Part shown: positions 17,510-26,217 of the stretch, in pieces
Position numbering within the stretch: the first letter of the stretch is position 1
How the letters are laid out: each line of letters begins with the position of its first letter
NCBI GenBank assembly: GCA_022925895.1
Contig: JAKSYS010000774.1
Span: 1 to 26,221 of the forward strand
DNA: 26,221 bases
From: Fragilaria crotonensis
Taxonomy: Eukaryota > Bacillariophyta > Fragilariophyceae > Fragilariales > Fragilariaceae
Direction of reading: 5' to 3'
The notes under the pieces: model-generated
Told to the model about the DNA's origin: nothing
Seen by the model: the letters and a program-made list of their open reading frames with translations, nothing else
The model's database searches: none
Made by a program: the position numbers and the translations under genes

Positions 17510-18883
17510 CTAACCTTGACGAAGAATTTGTCGCAGTTCCTCTTCAGAGCCCAAAACTCGAACGCAACACTCCGTCACCTTGGACCCAAAGTTGCCACGC
17601 CAGAAGCTCGAGTCTTTTCCATAAACTAGTATAGCAACCTCATGCGCTCCATTCGTTGGCTCAAGGACCAGCGAAGCCCTCTCCCAAAAATCTGCTGGAG
17701 CTTGCAATTCGGGGGTACTGACCCGAGCCAGTTGCGTCCGTTCCGCGTTGAGGATGATTGCCTCGAGTCGGAAGACGGACGGGCAATCACTCCTACCCAT
17801 GAATTTCGCAGATACTTCAACTCTCACCGATGAAGCGTCATTGACGAACTGATGCAGGGGGACAGTCTGTCCCATAACGCTCCACATGTAGGAACTAACA
17901 AAGTTCGTTGTCACAGTGTCATTGAGTGGGATTTCTGAAGTTTGCACTTCCCATGGCCTGGCAAACTGACGCCACCCCCGCAGGCCCTCCTCGCCATTGG
18001 GATTGTGAACAAAGTTTCTCGATCCTGGATCCTCTTGAACGACTCGGAAAGGAGATGAAAGGCACATGATACAATGATAAAGTTGTTCACACGACGGCGA
18101 GGGTCCATTGTCATGATGATGATGATTCTCGTCGCCTTGACCGCCTGGTGCTTTGGGGTACTGGCACGCACCACCTTGACATGGGATTGGTTCCAACGGA
18201 GGCGGGGCGGTAGTAGCACCTGGTCGCTGATGTTCTCTGACTCGTTGGCTGTTTCGATCGTGACAGTCGTGACAAAAGTGAACTGTACCCGAGCAAACAA
18301 AGTTTGCAGGGTTGCAACAATAGCGACATTTCCAAATGTGAAATAGTCGATGTTCGTTTGGGTGTCGGCAGATTGCTTGTGAGTGGGGTGCGCAAGAAGG
18401 ACAAAGTCTGTCGTTCGTTGGCAATTCTCCTTCGTCCTGGTCAGCACACTCAATGGTTCCTCCAAAGTAGGGTTCTTCGCATGAATTGCATAGATAAAAT
18501 GCGTAGGTGTTCCTCCCTTCGTCCAACAATTTGATCTTGTCTTGCGCAGCGTCCCAAATCTGCGGGGCATCAATCTGCAACTGCTCTTTAATGAGAGCAT
18601 CTACTTGTTGCCTTAATGCATCTGTACGTCTGGTGAGATTCCGAAGAGATTCGTGATCGCAGAAAACACCACATTTGGCACATCGACAACCAGAAAAAAG
18701 AATCCTCTTGGCATGATTGGGTTGAGCATGCTCAAGCTGCTCCTTGAGACAATTAAAATGCCATCGGTGACCACAGGTAAGTTCAATGGTCTCTTCATCC
18801 TCCAAGGAGGATAGACAGATAGCGCACTCGGTGGATGCATCCTTGAACGTTGTACCCCTGGTACCGATCGCATTCGTCGCCAT
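17510..18883 (-). CDS. RING / tandem-cysteine (RCR) / FBA-domain E3 ubiquitin ligase (457 aa)
   Basis: Predicted E3 ligase. The only ATG in the frame is 18881-18883. RING-H2, residues 20-71: C20, C23, C37, H39, H42, C45, C66/C68, C71. Residues about 125-275 match the tandem-cysteine domain of MYCBP2/PHR proteins: NTYAFYLCNSC, YFGGTIEC, KCRYCCNPANFVCSGTVHFC, HDCH, and a closing CIMC. In MYCBP2 this domain relays ubiquitin between two cysteines and esterifies Thr/Ser. C146 and C197 occupy those two positions and H208 that of the base. Residues about 290-445 match the F-box-associated domain of FBXO2/FBXO6: NPNGEEGLRGW, WEVQ, FVSSYMW, GRSDCPSVF, DSSFWRGNFGSKVT. That domain binds high-mannose N-glycans; W428 aligns with the glycan-contacting Trp. 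No F-box is present. Ubiquitylation of glycoproteins is inferred. Confidence 0.85.
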   Translation of the reverse strand: MATNAIGTRGTTFKDASTECAICLSSLEDEETIELTCGHRWHFNCLKEQLEHAQPNHAKRILFSGCRCAKCGVFCDHESLRNLTRRTDALRQQVDALIKEQLQIDAPQIWDAAQDKIKLLDEGRNTYAFYLCNSCEEPYFGGTIECADQDEGELPTNDRLCPSCAPHSQAICRHPNEHRLFHIWKCRYCCNPANFVCSGTVHFCHDCHDRNSQRVREHQRPGATTAPPPLEPIPCQGGACQYPKAPGGQGDENHHHHDNGPSPSCEQLYHCIMCLSSPFRVVQEDPGSRNFVHNPNGEEGLRGWRQFARPWEVQTSEIPLNDTVTTNFVSSYMWSVMGQTVPLHQFVNDASSVRVEVSAKFMGRSDCPSVFRLEAIILNAERTQLARVSTPELQAPADFWERASLVLEPTNGAHEVAILVYGKDSSFWRGNFGSKVTECCVRVLGSEEELRQILRQG

Positions 18884-20151
18884 AGTCCTTACCAAATTGT
18901 GAATCGTGCTGATGTGGAACGGATCAAACAGGGGAAATCCGAAAACGCGGATCTTTTGACTCGACCTGGAACGTGGACGCGACAAGAGTTTTCCAAGTAT
19001 GTCATGTACGGGTACCAGTAGAGAAGTGCTGCAAGTACCGATAGTTCCTCGTATTCTACTTCGTACCAACAGTACACGGATCTTCTGGATGAAGTTGCAG
19101 ATTCGATTTTACCCTTGCACTCGAGGATTGTACTCTACAAGAGTACAAGTACGACTTTCTAGTAGCAGTAAACCTTCCCTACCGGTAGAGTACAGTCACT
19201 GTGGACTCTACCGTAAATAGTGTAAGTTAAGCACCGGGAATTGTGCATGAAATTTCCAAAATGGAGCTTATCTTCCGAGATTTCGTTCGTGTTTGGTCCG
19301 CGAGAAAAACTAAAAAATGAAGATTCAAACTCTTTTCCCTGTATTTGATGATATATATTCATTTGAACCTCTTATCCAACACTATTTGAATGACCTGACG
19401 TTTCGGTTGAATGCCAGATTTCATCGATACAAAACGGCATCCGCGAGTTTCGTTGTGGCCGATCGATGTACGCAAGATTCCGTCCAGATTCCGTCCTTGG
19501 AGTTTATCTTCCGGTGGAGCTTAAGGTGTCTCGTATTTTACTGGTGTAGTAGTACAACAGTATCTCATAGTCGGAGATCTTACCAGCATAGTATGATGCG
19601 TTACTGTTGCGTTCCAGAGTACTGGTATCTACCTGGCACTGGAGTACCAAGGTTAAAGTAGTAGTTCAACGTACCACCAGTACAATTACACTGTTACGAC
19701 CTGCTCCTGTACACATAAATGATATACTGTATGAGTACGGTACGCATACATCTATGACATATGATATGATATATCATTGGGACGCGCACATGCCTGAGGG
19801 GGTGTCACGAAGTCTGCAATTCAGGCAATACGGCTATACAGTACGAGAATGTACCAGGTACTCGGATGGCGAACAACATCACACGCCGCCGGACCGAATT
19901 TTGTTCGTGCCAACTGAATGATAAATCATCCTCATTCGACACGAAGGACAAAGAACGACATTAACATGCCTACCAGTAGACCTAATGCATACTGCAAGCA
20001 TAAATGTACGCAATCCTCGATCCCATCGAGGTCGTTGACGTACCAGTACTCTATTGCATCAAACTCAAGCGATAACCAGAAGACAGGTCGTGAACGGCGA
20101 AAACGAACGATGGAAGAACTCCGAATATCTCACACTCATCGGTACCCGCAC
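18884..20151. other. Intergenic DNA between divergent genes
   Basis: This 1.27-kb stretch separates the E3 gene (minus) from the SET gene (plus), so it should hold both promoters. Scattered GTAC words occur (about 19005-19020, 19060-19075, 19555-19760). The two reading frames extend upstream of the chosen ATGs into it but without motifs. No further gene is supported. Confidence 0.5.
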
Positions 20152-21894
20152 ATGTCCAGGGTGAGAAGACGTTCGTTTCTGGGATTCGTACCATTACTGG
20201 CAATCATTTCTTGCCATTCTGCAGTGGCATTTAGTTCGATACGAAAACAAGTTGATGAGGACAAACCTACAGCGCCGGTGGTTCCAATACCCTCACCAAA
20301 CAATGCACCAGCAGCTCGACATCGTTTGCACGAGTCAGCGTCAGGTGCAGAGGATGACGATGTTGATCATGATCATATCGATCTCAAACCACCCACACAA
20401 TCACCTCCAGGCCTGCAACCCGGCGACGTTGCGCTTCCAATTGACGCCGCTGCTGTTGCCCCAGATCAGCCGTCAATCCTTAAGCGACCGCCGGCGAATA
20501 CACCAGTCCAAACTCAAAATGAAGCCATTCAACAAGATTTTCTTCATTGGTGTACTGCAGTAGGAATACACACGAATCTGACAATACAAATCTTTGACTA
20601 TCAAGACTTTCGACAAATACACACGAACCAAAAAAATCATGCAGATTTGAACGATGATGACGACAACACCCCATCATCATCGTCATCACGAAAGGTTGCC
20701 ATCGTTGATCCCCCTCTCTTGCAAGTTAGAGGTTTGGCTGCTACACGAGACATTCAAAAGGGTGAAGTTGTCATTGTCATTCCCTTCTCCGCCATGATTA
20801 CTGTTACCACAACAATTGATGGTGATCCCATCCTTAACAAGGTCATGGGTCCTGCGGTACGGAGTCAGCATGACTGGGAGGATGAATTTTACGAATTAGC
20901 ACTCCTCACAGTTGCCATTTTGTACCATCGAAATTTAAAGAAGGCTTCGCCCTTGTACCATTACATTACCATTTTGGAAACTTCACCAACGGACAACATT
21001 CCATTCCTATGGACCAAGACACGTTTGCAACAGGAAACTCCGGAGGGCGTTCGTCGACACGCTCGTGGTATTTATAAGGACATTCAAGAGGCATATGATG
21101 CTGTTGTTTTAGTTCTTAAACGAGAATATCCGGATCTATTTGAGACGGAGACCTATTCCCTCCACAATTTCATGTGGGCCTTTGCATTGGTCAATTCACG
21201 ACATTGGCACTTACCCATTCCGGGTCAGCGCAAGGGACCGAAAGATCTCGAAAATCGTGCCCCATTATCAACGGAGGGAGTTGGAGATCAGCTCCCACCT
21301 GCGTCATTACCGACGGACGAGTGGATGGCAAAACGAGGGGACGTGGGGAGTGTTGTACCAGTCGAAGCACATTCCTTCTTGGCACCCGTCGCCGATTTAT
21401 TGAATTTTGGTCCACCTTGTACGAGAGGGTCGTACAATTCCAAGACACAAGCCTTTGAATTGGTAGCGACATGTTTCTTCCTCAAGGGACAAGAAGTGAC
21501 GTATTGGTACAGTGACGACTGCGATGATATCGTCATCGCCAACTACGGCTTCACACACCCAATGGTACCAGCCTGCCCAACGACAGAAGAGTTGCGACAG
21601 GAGGTGGAACTATGGAAGCGACGTGCCAACAATTTTGAGACAGAAATCGAGCTTGCGTACGTGGACTTGGAGGTCCTGGAACGAGAATTGGTGCATGCGC
21701 ATGACGCGTTGGCGTCTTGCAATTGTGACGATTCCTTTCAGGGACAGCATAAAGGGACAGGCAAGTCAAGAAAGGGAAAGACAGCAATCGATAAGCATGA
21801 TCACATTCGAGGAAGTAACCAACCACCAGACTACGAACGACACGGCATCCGGCGGAAAGCGTGGAATCATCAGAAATCGGATATGGGATTGTAG
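20152..21894 (+). CDS. SET-domain methyltransferase, LSMT/SETD3-like, plastid-targeted (580 aa)
   Basis: Predicted S-adenosylmethionine-dependent lysine (or histidine) N-methyltransferase of the Rubisco LSMT/SETD3 type. The frame is open from ATG 19918, with ATGs at 20110 and 20152. The last is chosen because it gives a proper signal peptide: MSRVRRR, a hydrophobic FLGFVPLLAII core, and cleavage at AVA|FSS, an ASAF-like plastid-import site. Residues 30-115 are a disordered linker. The SET region spans about 192-467: RGLAATRDIQKGEVVIVIP, a long helical insert, NSRHW (348-352), PVADLLNFG (412-420), GQEVTYWY (446-453) and ANYGF (463-467) with the expected catalytic tyrosine. The usual Asn-His of SET motif III reads Asn-Phe. 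A charged helix (about 480-525) and a basic tail follow. It converges on the gene at 21955. The substrate is not predictable. Confidence 0.8.
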   Translation: MSRVRRRSFLGFVPLLAIISCHSAVAFSSIRKQVDEDKPTAPVVPIPSPNNAPAARHRLHESASGAEDDDVDHDHIDLKPPTQSPPGLQPGDVALPIDAAAVAPDQPSILKRPPANTPVQTQNEAIQQDFLHWCTAVGIHTNLTIQIFDYQDFRQIHTNQKNHADLNDDDDNTPSSSSSRKVAIVDPPLLQVRGLAATRDIQKGEVVIVIPFSAMITVTTTIDGDPILNKVMGPAVRSQHDWEDEFYELALLTVAILYHRNLKKASPLYHYITILETSPTDNIPFLWTKTRLQQETPEGVRRHARGIYKDIQEAYDAVVLVLKREYPDLFETETYSLHNFMWAFALVNSRHWHLPIPGQRKGPKDLENRAPLSTEGVGDQLPPASLPTDEWMAKRGDVGSVVPVEAHSFLAPVADLLNFGPPCTRGSYNSKTQAFELVATCFFLKGQEVTYWYSDDCDDIVIANYGFTHPMVPACPTTEELRQEVELWKRRANNFETEIELAYVDLEVLERELVHAHDALASCNCDDSFQGQHKGTGKSRKGKTAIDKHDHIRGSNQPPDYERHGIRRKAWNHQKSDMGL

Positions 21895-21954
21895 CGTATA
21901 TAGATGGTGCTATTGTTAACTTGCGAATACATTAGTACAAGGGAACCTCGATTT

Positions 21955-24315
21955 TCAATATCGTTTAGATCCCGTTTGAGTGTGAACGAGACGGCTCCAT
22001 CCAATTCTTCCTAGCCCCCCACGGGATGCCTCGTCTAATCGACTTGATGCGATAGTGGTCATCTTGACGACTCCAGGCAACAGCAAGATAACCTTTTCAA
22101 CTACGGCAAAGACAATGTCCAGAGAACGCAGAGTCGCGTCAGCCAGCAAGTTCCTTTCTTCGGCTTCATCATTTGTCGCATCCGATATGCTTCGCAGTAC
22201 ATCATCCTGGTCATCAAACGCGGAATCATCGAAAATGATCTCTGCAACAGCGCTCTGAAAGTCATCATCGACAATGACCTCGACGTCGGATGTTGAAAAT
22301 CGTGCCACAGTTGAGGTAGATTTTTCGAACGCCGCATCAATCGCAGCAACATCTGCCAGAACTACATTTTCTGCTGCATCGGCTGCTTCAGCCCTCTCTC
22401 GTTCACGATTCAATGCCGCCTCTTCTGCTGCCGCAGCTAATCTGGCGGCGAATTCCTTTGCTTCTTGAATCAATCGTTCCCGTTCGTCAAAGGCTTGTTC
22501 CCATTCGATGATCACTCGTTCTCGAGCAGCGACCGCTTCTTCGTATGCAGCCTCGGCCGCTGCTTCCGCTTCGCGAATTTCCCTCTGATAGATAGTTTGG
22601 ATTTCATCGATTGACAAGAGAGTTGGTTGGATTTCATCGGCAGGATCGTATCCGTAGAGAATGTTTCTCAAATTACTCGCCACCTCCAAAGTGGACGACG
22701 TCTCGGCAATGGAAATGACTGTATCAATTGTGCTCTTGACTTTTCTCAAGCTACCAATTAACTCCTTCATTGAGTTCGATTCCGAAGCCTTCACATCTAG
22801 GTCATCTCTGGCAATAATCATGGCAGTGACAACATCCCTCAAGGAATCCGTATTGAGTACAGCGTTTGAGCTTGCCAGGATCTCTTGCGTCAACCACGTA
22901 TTTTCTGGCTTTTCAATACAAAGTTTCAGTCGCGAGACCACACTGTTTTGCTCATCCAGTAGCTCTGCAGGAAGGGGCACGACAGGAACAACGAGTGTTG
23001 GTTCATCAGGAATTGTGGGCAGTTCAGGGAGTTCTTGTATTTCTGGAAGGGTTGCTTCTGCGCTTTCCAACTCCAGCACTTGTTCCTTCTCCTTTGTTCC
23101 AAAGAGAATATTCTTCCAGGAACCCCGCGATCCATCACGGGCTGCTGCGATCACACGCGACGTCGTCTCCGCACCAGCAGCAATGGCGGTCCGTACCCGC
23201 TCGGTTTTGTATCCAGGTTTGTTCACCTCAACTTGAAGATCTCGTCGAACTTCATATGCGGCATCGACAACTTTACCTGCGACTCTAAGAACGTCTACAC
23301 CTTCCTTTTCCCGTTTGAGCACTGTCTGCTTCCTCTTTTGATAAGCGCGTTGCTGTCGTTCTGTCCTCGTTTTCTGTCCTGCTGGGGCTGCAGTTCGAAT
23401 CCCTCGTTGCGATGCAGTAGATGATGCCTCTCCCTTCAAGATGTCTTGGATCGCCTGTGTCACGCTCTTGATCTCATCCAACGGTGTATTCATTTCTTCA
23501 TATAGATCCAAATCCTCCAACTTGCGCGCGTCCGTTACCCTCACAGTATCGTCAACGTCGCTGCCAGTAGTGCTGGCGCTGGTACGACTAGTCGTGGCGG
23601 AACCTTGTAATTGCCTCGTTGCCGTCCGAACAGCCCGTCCCACTGCACCCGACGAGCTTGCTGCAGGCAAGGCTCGTGCCACATCTCGGACCACGCGATC
23701 CCAAACGAAAATTCCCAACGATGCCAACAATCTGGTATCACGTTCGATGCGATTTTCAATAAAAATCTTGGCCGATTCCAACAAATCGTCCTTTTTGGCA
23801 CTGAGGGCTTTCCATAGCTTGGTATCCATTAGAGCTTGTAATGTTTTAGATTCGTAGTCACTGTCAGAGGATGGAATCGGAGGGAGGGACGCATCCTTGG
23901 GACCTGACGCTCGATCCAACAATTGACGCATGTCATCTTCAGTTAACAAATCCAGAGATCCGTCACTTAGCATGGACCGAAGCACACGAGCGTCGAGATC
24001 ACTCAGATCCTCCTCTAGCTGTTGAACACGATATTCTTGACCTTGTTGACCATCGGTAGGTTCAAATTGTTCGCTGTCGTTGTAACTACTGTTGCTGTCG
24101 TTGTTGCTGCTGGTACTAGATGATTGACAACTTGACGGAGACGTAAAAGACGAACGTGTTGGATGCCTTGCGGACAGGACACATGACGCCTTGGCATTCG
24201 ATGCAAACGAGGTCACTCTATCGGGTGCCCCCACCACAAAGAGCACGATCAAGTATAGTCTTAGTCGGAGCACCTTCTGGTTCATGTCGATAATTCCAAA
24301 TCGCAATACACGCAT
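21955..24315 (-). CDS. Coiled-coil protein of unknown function, probably plastid-targeted (786 aa)
   Basis: I do not recognise the family. The ATG at 24313-24315 is the first in frame; a second at 24283-24285 also precedes the leader. The N-terminus has a basic-hydrophobic leader (KVLRLRLYLIVLFVVGA) ending VTS|FAS at residue 37, an ASAF-like plastid-import site, then a Ser/Asn-rich stretch. Helical segments follow: an EEDLSDLDARVLRSMLSDG region, LLASLGIFVWDRVVRDVARAL (partly hydrophobic), an Arg/Lys-rich helix around QRAYQKRKQTVLKRE, and a long Ala/Glu/Arg coiled coil at about 575-660. An acidic segment and a hydrophobic helix near the C-terminus (VEKVILLLPGVVK, about 745-757) may touch a membrane. 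The gene converges on the SET methyltransferase gene with 60 bp between stops, so their 3' UTRs probably overlap. There is no intron. Confidence 0.75.
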   Translation of the reverse strand: MRVLRFGIIDMNQKVLRLRLYLIVLFVVGAPDRVTSFASNAKASCVLSARHPTRSSFTSPSSCQSSSTSSNNDSNSSYNDSEQFEPTDGQQGQEYRVQQLEEDLSDLDARVLRSMLSDGSLDLLTEDDMRQLLDRASGPKDASLPPIPSSDSDYESKTLQALMDTKLWKALSAKKDDLLESAKIFIENRIERDTRLLASLGIFVWDRVVRDVARALPAASSSGAVGRAVRTATRQLQGSATTSRTSASTTGSDVDDTVRVTDARKLEDLDLYEEMNTPLDEIKSVTQAIQDILKGEASSTASQRGIRTAAPAGQKTRTERQQRAYQKRKQTVLKREKEGVDVLRVAGKVVDAAYEVRRDLQVEVNKPGYKTERVRTAIAAGAETTSRVIAAARDGSRGSWKNILFGTKEKEQVLELESAEATLPEIQELPELPTIPDEPTLVVPVVPLPAELLDEQNSVVSRLKLCIEKPENTWLTQEILASSNAVLNTDSLRDVVTAMIIARDDLDVKASESNSMKELIGSLRKVKSTIDTVISIAETSSTLEVASNLRNILYGYDPADEIQPTLLSIDEIQTIYQREIREAEAAAEAAYEEAVAARERVIIEWEQAFDERERLIQEAKEFAARLAAAAEEAALNRERERAEAADAAENVVLADVAAIDAAFEKSTSTVARFSTSDVEVIVDDDFQSAVAEIIFDDSAFDDQDDVLRSISDATNDEAEERNLLADATLRSLDIVFAVVEKVILLLPGVVKMTTIASSRLDEASRGGLGRIGWSRLVHTQTGSKRY

Positions 24316-24999
24316 GACGAATGAGATATGGCGAATGACTGCTTAATTCACCTGAGTACTGCAGTAGTAGTATGTGCTGCAGGATACAACGCCGTCGACT
24401 TCTTTCAAATTGTTCCCTTTGACATGAGATCAATTCTGTTGGATCTCGATCTACAGAAAGTTCAAAGATGATGATTGATTTCATACACGCAAGATACTCA
24501 AATATCCACGTGCTATACATGCTCGTACTACCAGTAGGTACCAGGTACCTGGTACCGGTACTGTCTCCTTATACACATGTTGAACGTTGAACACGTACGT
24601 ATATGCCTACTTGTACCATGCACATTGCGTACGGATAGTACCGAGTAGTAGTACTCCAGTAGGAGGACCAGGTACTGTGCTACGCGTGCGCTAAATTGCA
24701 AGTGCGTATTGCGTATGCATACCCTCATGGTCTGGCATCTTACATATATAGATGATCTTGTAAATCATAGATATATGCTTTTATATGTCTTTGAATAGCA
24801 CAGGTGGAGATCGCCTGTACTTCTATGATATAATTCTTGAGATCGAAATACAAGGCCATGGCGCGAGTCGTGGAGCAACTGAACCTTAGTTTATACTCCG
24901 AGTAGTTCATAAGTTCATACCTCATACCTCTATCAGCGCATTCTAAGCAAGCTTGTTAAAAAATTCTCCTCTTGCACCAGAGCCTTCCTTCATTCGTAT
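24316..24999. other. Intergenic DNA with GTAC palindromes
   Basis: Promoter-side DNA of the coiled-coil gene. No gene is supported. It contains the longest perfect GTAC palindrome of the window at 24537-24556 and AT-rich sequence at about 24740-24840. Confidence 0.5.
24537..24556. repeat. Perfect 20-bp GTAC palindrome
   Basis: GGTACCAGGTACCTGGTACC is identical to its own reverse complement. It sits within a run of GTAC words from about 24524 to 24563. Confidence 0.95.
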
Positions 25000-25611
25000 C
25001 TAGGAAATCACCATGATAAATGGGATGGCATCATGTGCCTTGGAGATCCGAGGTACCAAGTCCACCATCCAGCTCCATTTCAGATTAGAACCGTGAGTGT
25101 CAAGTGCCAACAGACACTCCAGAGAAGTAATTTCAATGCATGGAAACCATGACATTAGGTACGCTTTTAGTATGCACTCATCCATACAACATGACAGCTT
25201 TAATGCAGACAAATGTGCGCACCATTTCAAGACTTAGTGCAAGTCATTGCAGCTGTGAGCTGGAGGAGGCGTTGTTTCAAGGTGGCCTTTTCCAATGGAA
25301 AAGTGAGGAAACCACGTGTAACATCGTTGTGCACCTTTATCACATTGAACAACTTGTCTTGGATACATCTATAAGCTAATTTGTGAGGAGATTCTCGCTT
25401 TGGACATGGTGAGTCGATGCGTTTTATCCTCAACACAACTTTGCCAGATTTTCAGCCCCACTAGGACAGCCATGAATGATGTAGTCATAAACCAGTGCGC
25501 ACAAGGATTCCGATGCCTATACAACCAACTTTGGGTGGCGGGATGCCGCGCGAGAAGTCGATTCTCTGACAAAAGCTGCGCTGCACAATGTGTTGATCCC
25601 GTGGAGATCAA
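25000..25611 (-). pseudogene. Possible degraded coding remnant
   Basis: Minus-strand reading gives protein-like pieces in different frames: 25611-25369 (HWFMTTSFMAVLVGLKIWQ), 25436-25227 (FPLEKATLKQRLLQLTAA) and 25230-25000 (CMDECILKAYLMSWFPCIEI, DTHGSNLKWSWMVDLVPRIS). The second and third would join by a one-base shift near 25227-25235 and lack ATG starts or a continuous frame. I cannot assign a family; a decayed transposon-encoded protein is a guess. Chance open frames remain possible. Confidence 0.25.
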
Positions 25612-25902
25612 TGTCTACACGTCATTGGCATGTACTACGCGGCAGAAATTCTTGCCTTGAGACAAGTGACGTTAATGTATCGATTGAAACATTTTTCGAA
25701 AGACCCTGTCCATTCCTTTGTCTGTCATGTTCTCGATTAATCATTGTGAACATGCACCAACTACAGTATCGACTGACTGGATGGGAGCGCCAACGAAAAT
25801 CAGCGACCGACCGTGCTAAGAATGAACTCAGAGACAGGCGAGGAGCCCAAGCGAATTCTTACTATATAATTATGGTAACTTTGCCTTTATAATAGTAAAC
25901 TT

Positions 25903-26217
25903 TCACTTGGTAAGCTTGAAAATTTGCGGAGCCGCGCACTTGTCCACGCAGTGCAGAAGGTCAAAGTACCAACTCTCGCAATCACCCTCACCCTTGGCCT
26001 CGATCCTCTTTTCGCATGCTTTGTAGGCTGACACATACTTGGGACAGTTCTTTTGGCATTCTTCGCGAATCTTGGGGAGTTGATCGACCGGATCGTCCTG
26101 TTTATGGAATGGTTGGGCAAAAAAATCAGGATGAAGCTGATTGAGACCGTATGTCACACTGCCAGTAGACGACAACGCGACAGTGGGTGTAGGATTTGTA
26201 CCAGAGTGACACGTCAT
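25903..26217 (-). CDS. QCR6: Cytochrome bc1 complex hinge subunit (QCR6/UQCRH)
   Basis: Small acidic-type hinge subunit of mitochondrial complex III, which lies on the intermembrane-space side next to cytochrome c1 and aids electron transfer to cytochrome c. The C-terminal half fits the family: DPVDQLPKIREEC, then a twin CX9C pattern, C58-x9-C68 and C80-x9-C90, with extra cysteines at 54 and 94, and the closing CAAPQIFK. Such twin CX9C proteins are imported by the Mia40 oxidative route rather than by a cleaved presequence. Residues 1-40 are an extension without similarity I can recognise and contain Ser/Thr and aromatic residues. ATG at 26215-26217 is in frame, but only four bases lie beyond it in the window, so an upstream start or exon cannot be excluded. 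The stop is TAA at 25903-25905. Confidence 0.85.
   Translation of the reverse strand: MTCHSGTNPTPTVALSSTGSVTYGLNQLHPDFFAQPFHKQDDPVDQLPKIREECQKNCPKYVSAYKACEKRIEAKGEGDCESWYFDLLHCVDKCAAPQIFKLTK

Noticed and set aside
17371-18600. Several plus- and minus-strand frames overlapping the E3 ligase gene
   Set aside because: They lack motifs and are shadows of the continuous 457-residue frame, which carries all the zinc-binding cysteines.
18884-19069. Upstream extension of the RING-RCR-FBA protein by 62 residues
   Set aside because: The extension has no ATG and would start at TTG; ATG at 18881-18883 is the first in frame.
19918-20151. Start of the SET methyltransferase at the first ATG of the frame
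   Set aside because: A start at 19918 or 20110 would bury the signal peptide; ATG 20152 gives a proper n-region, hydrophobic core and AVA|F site.
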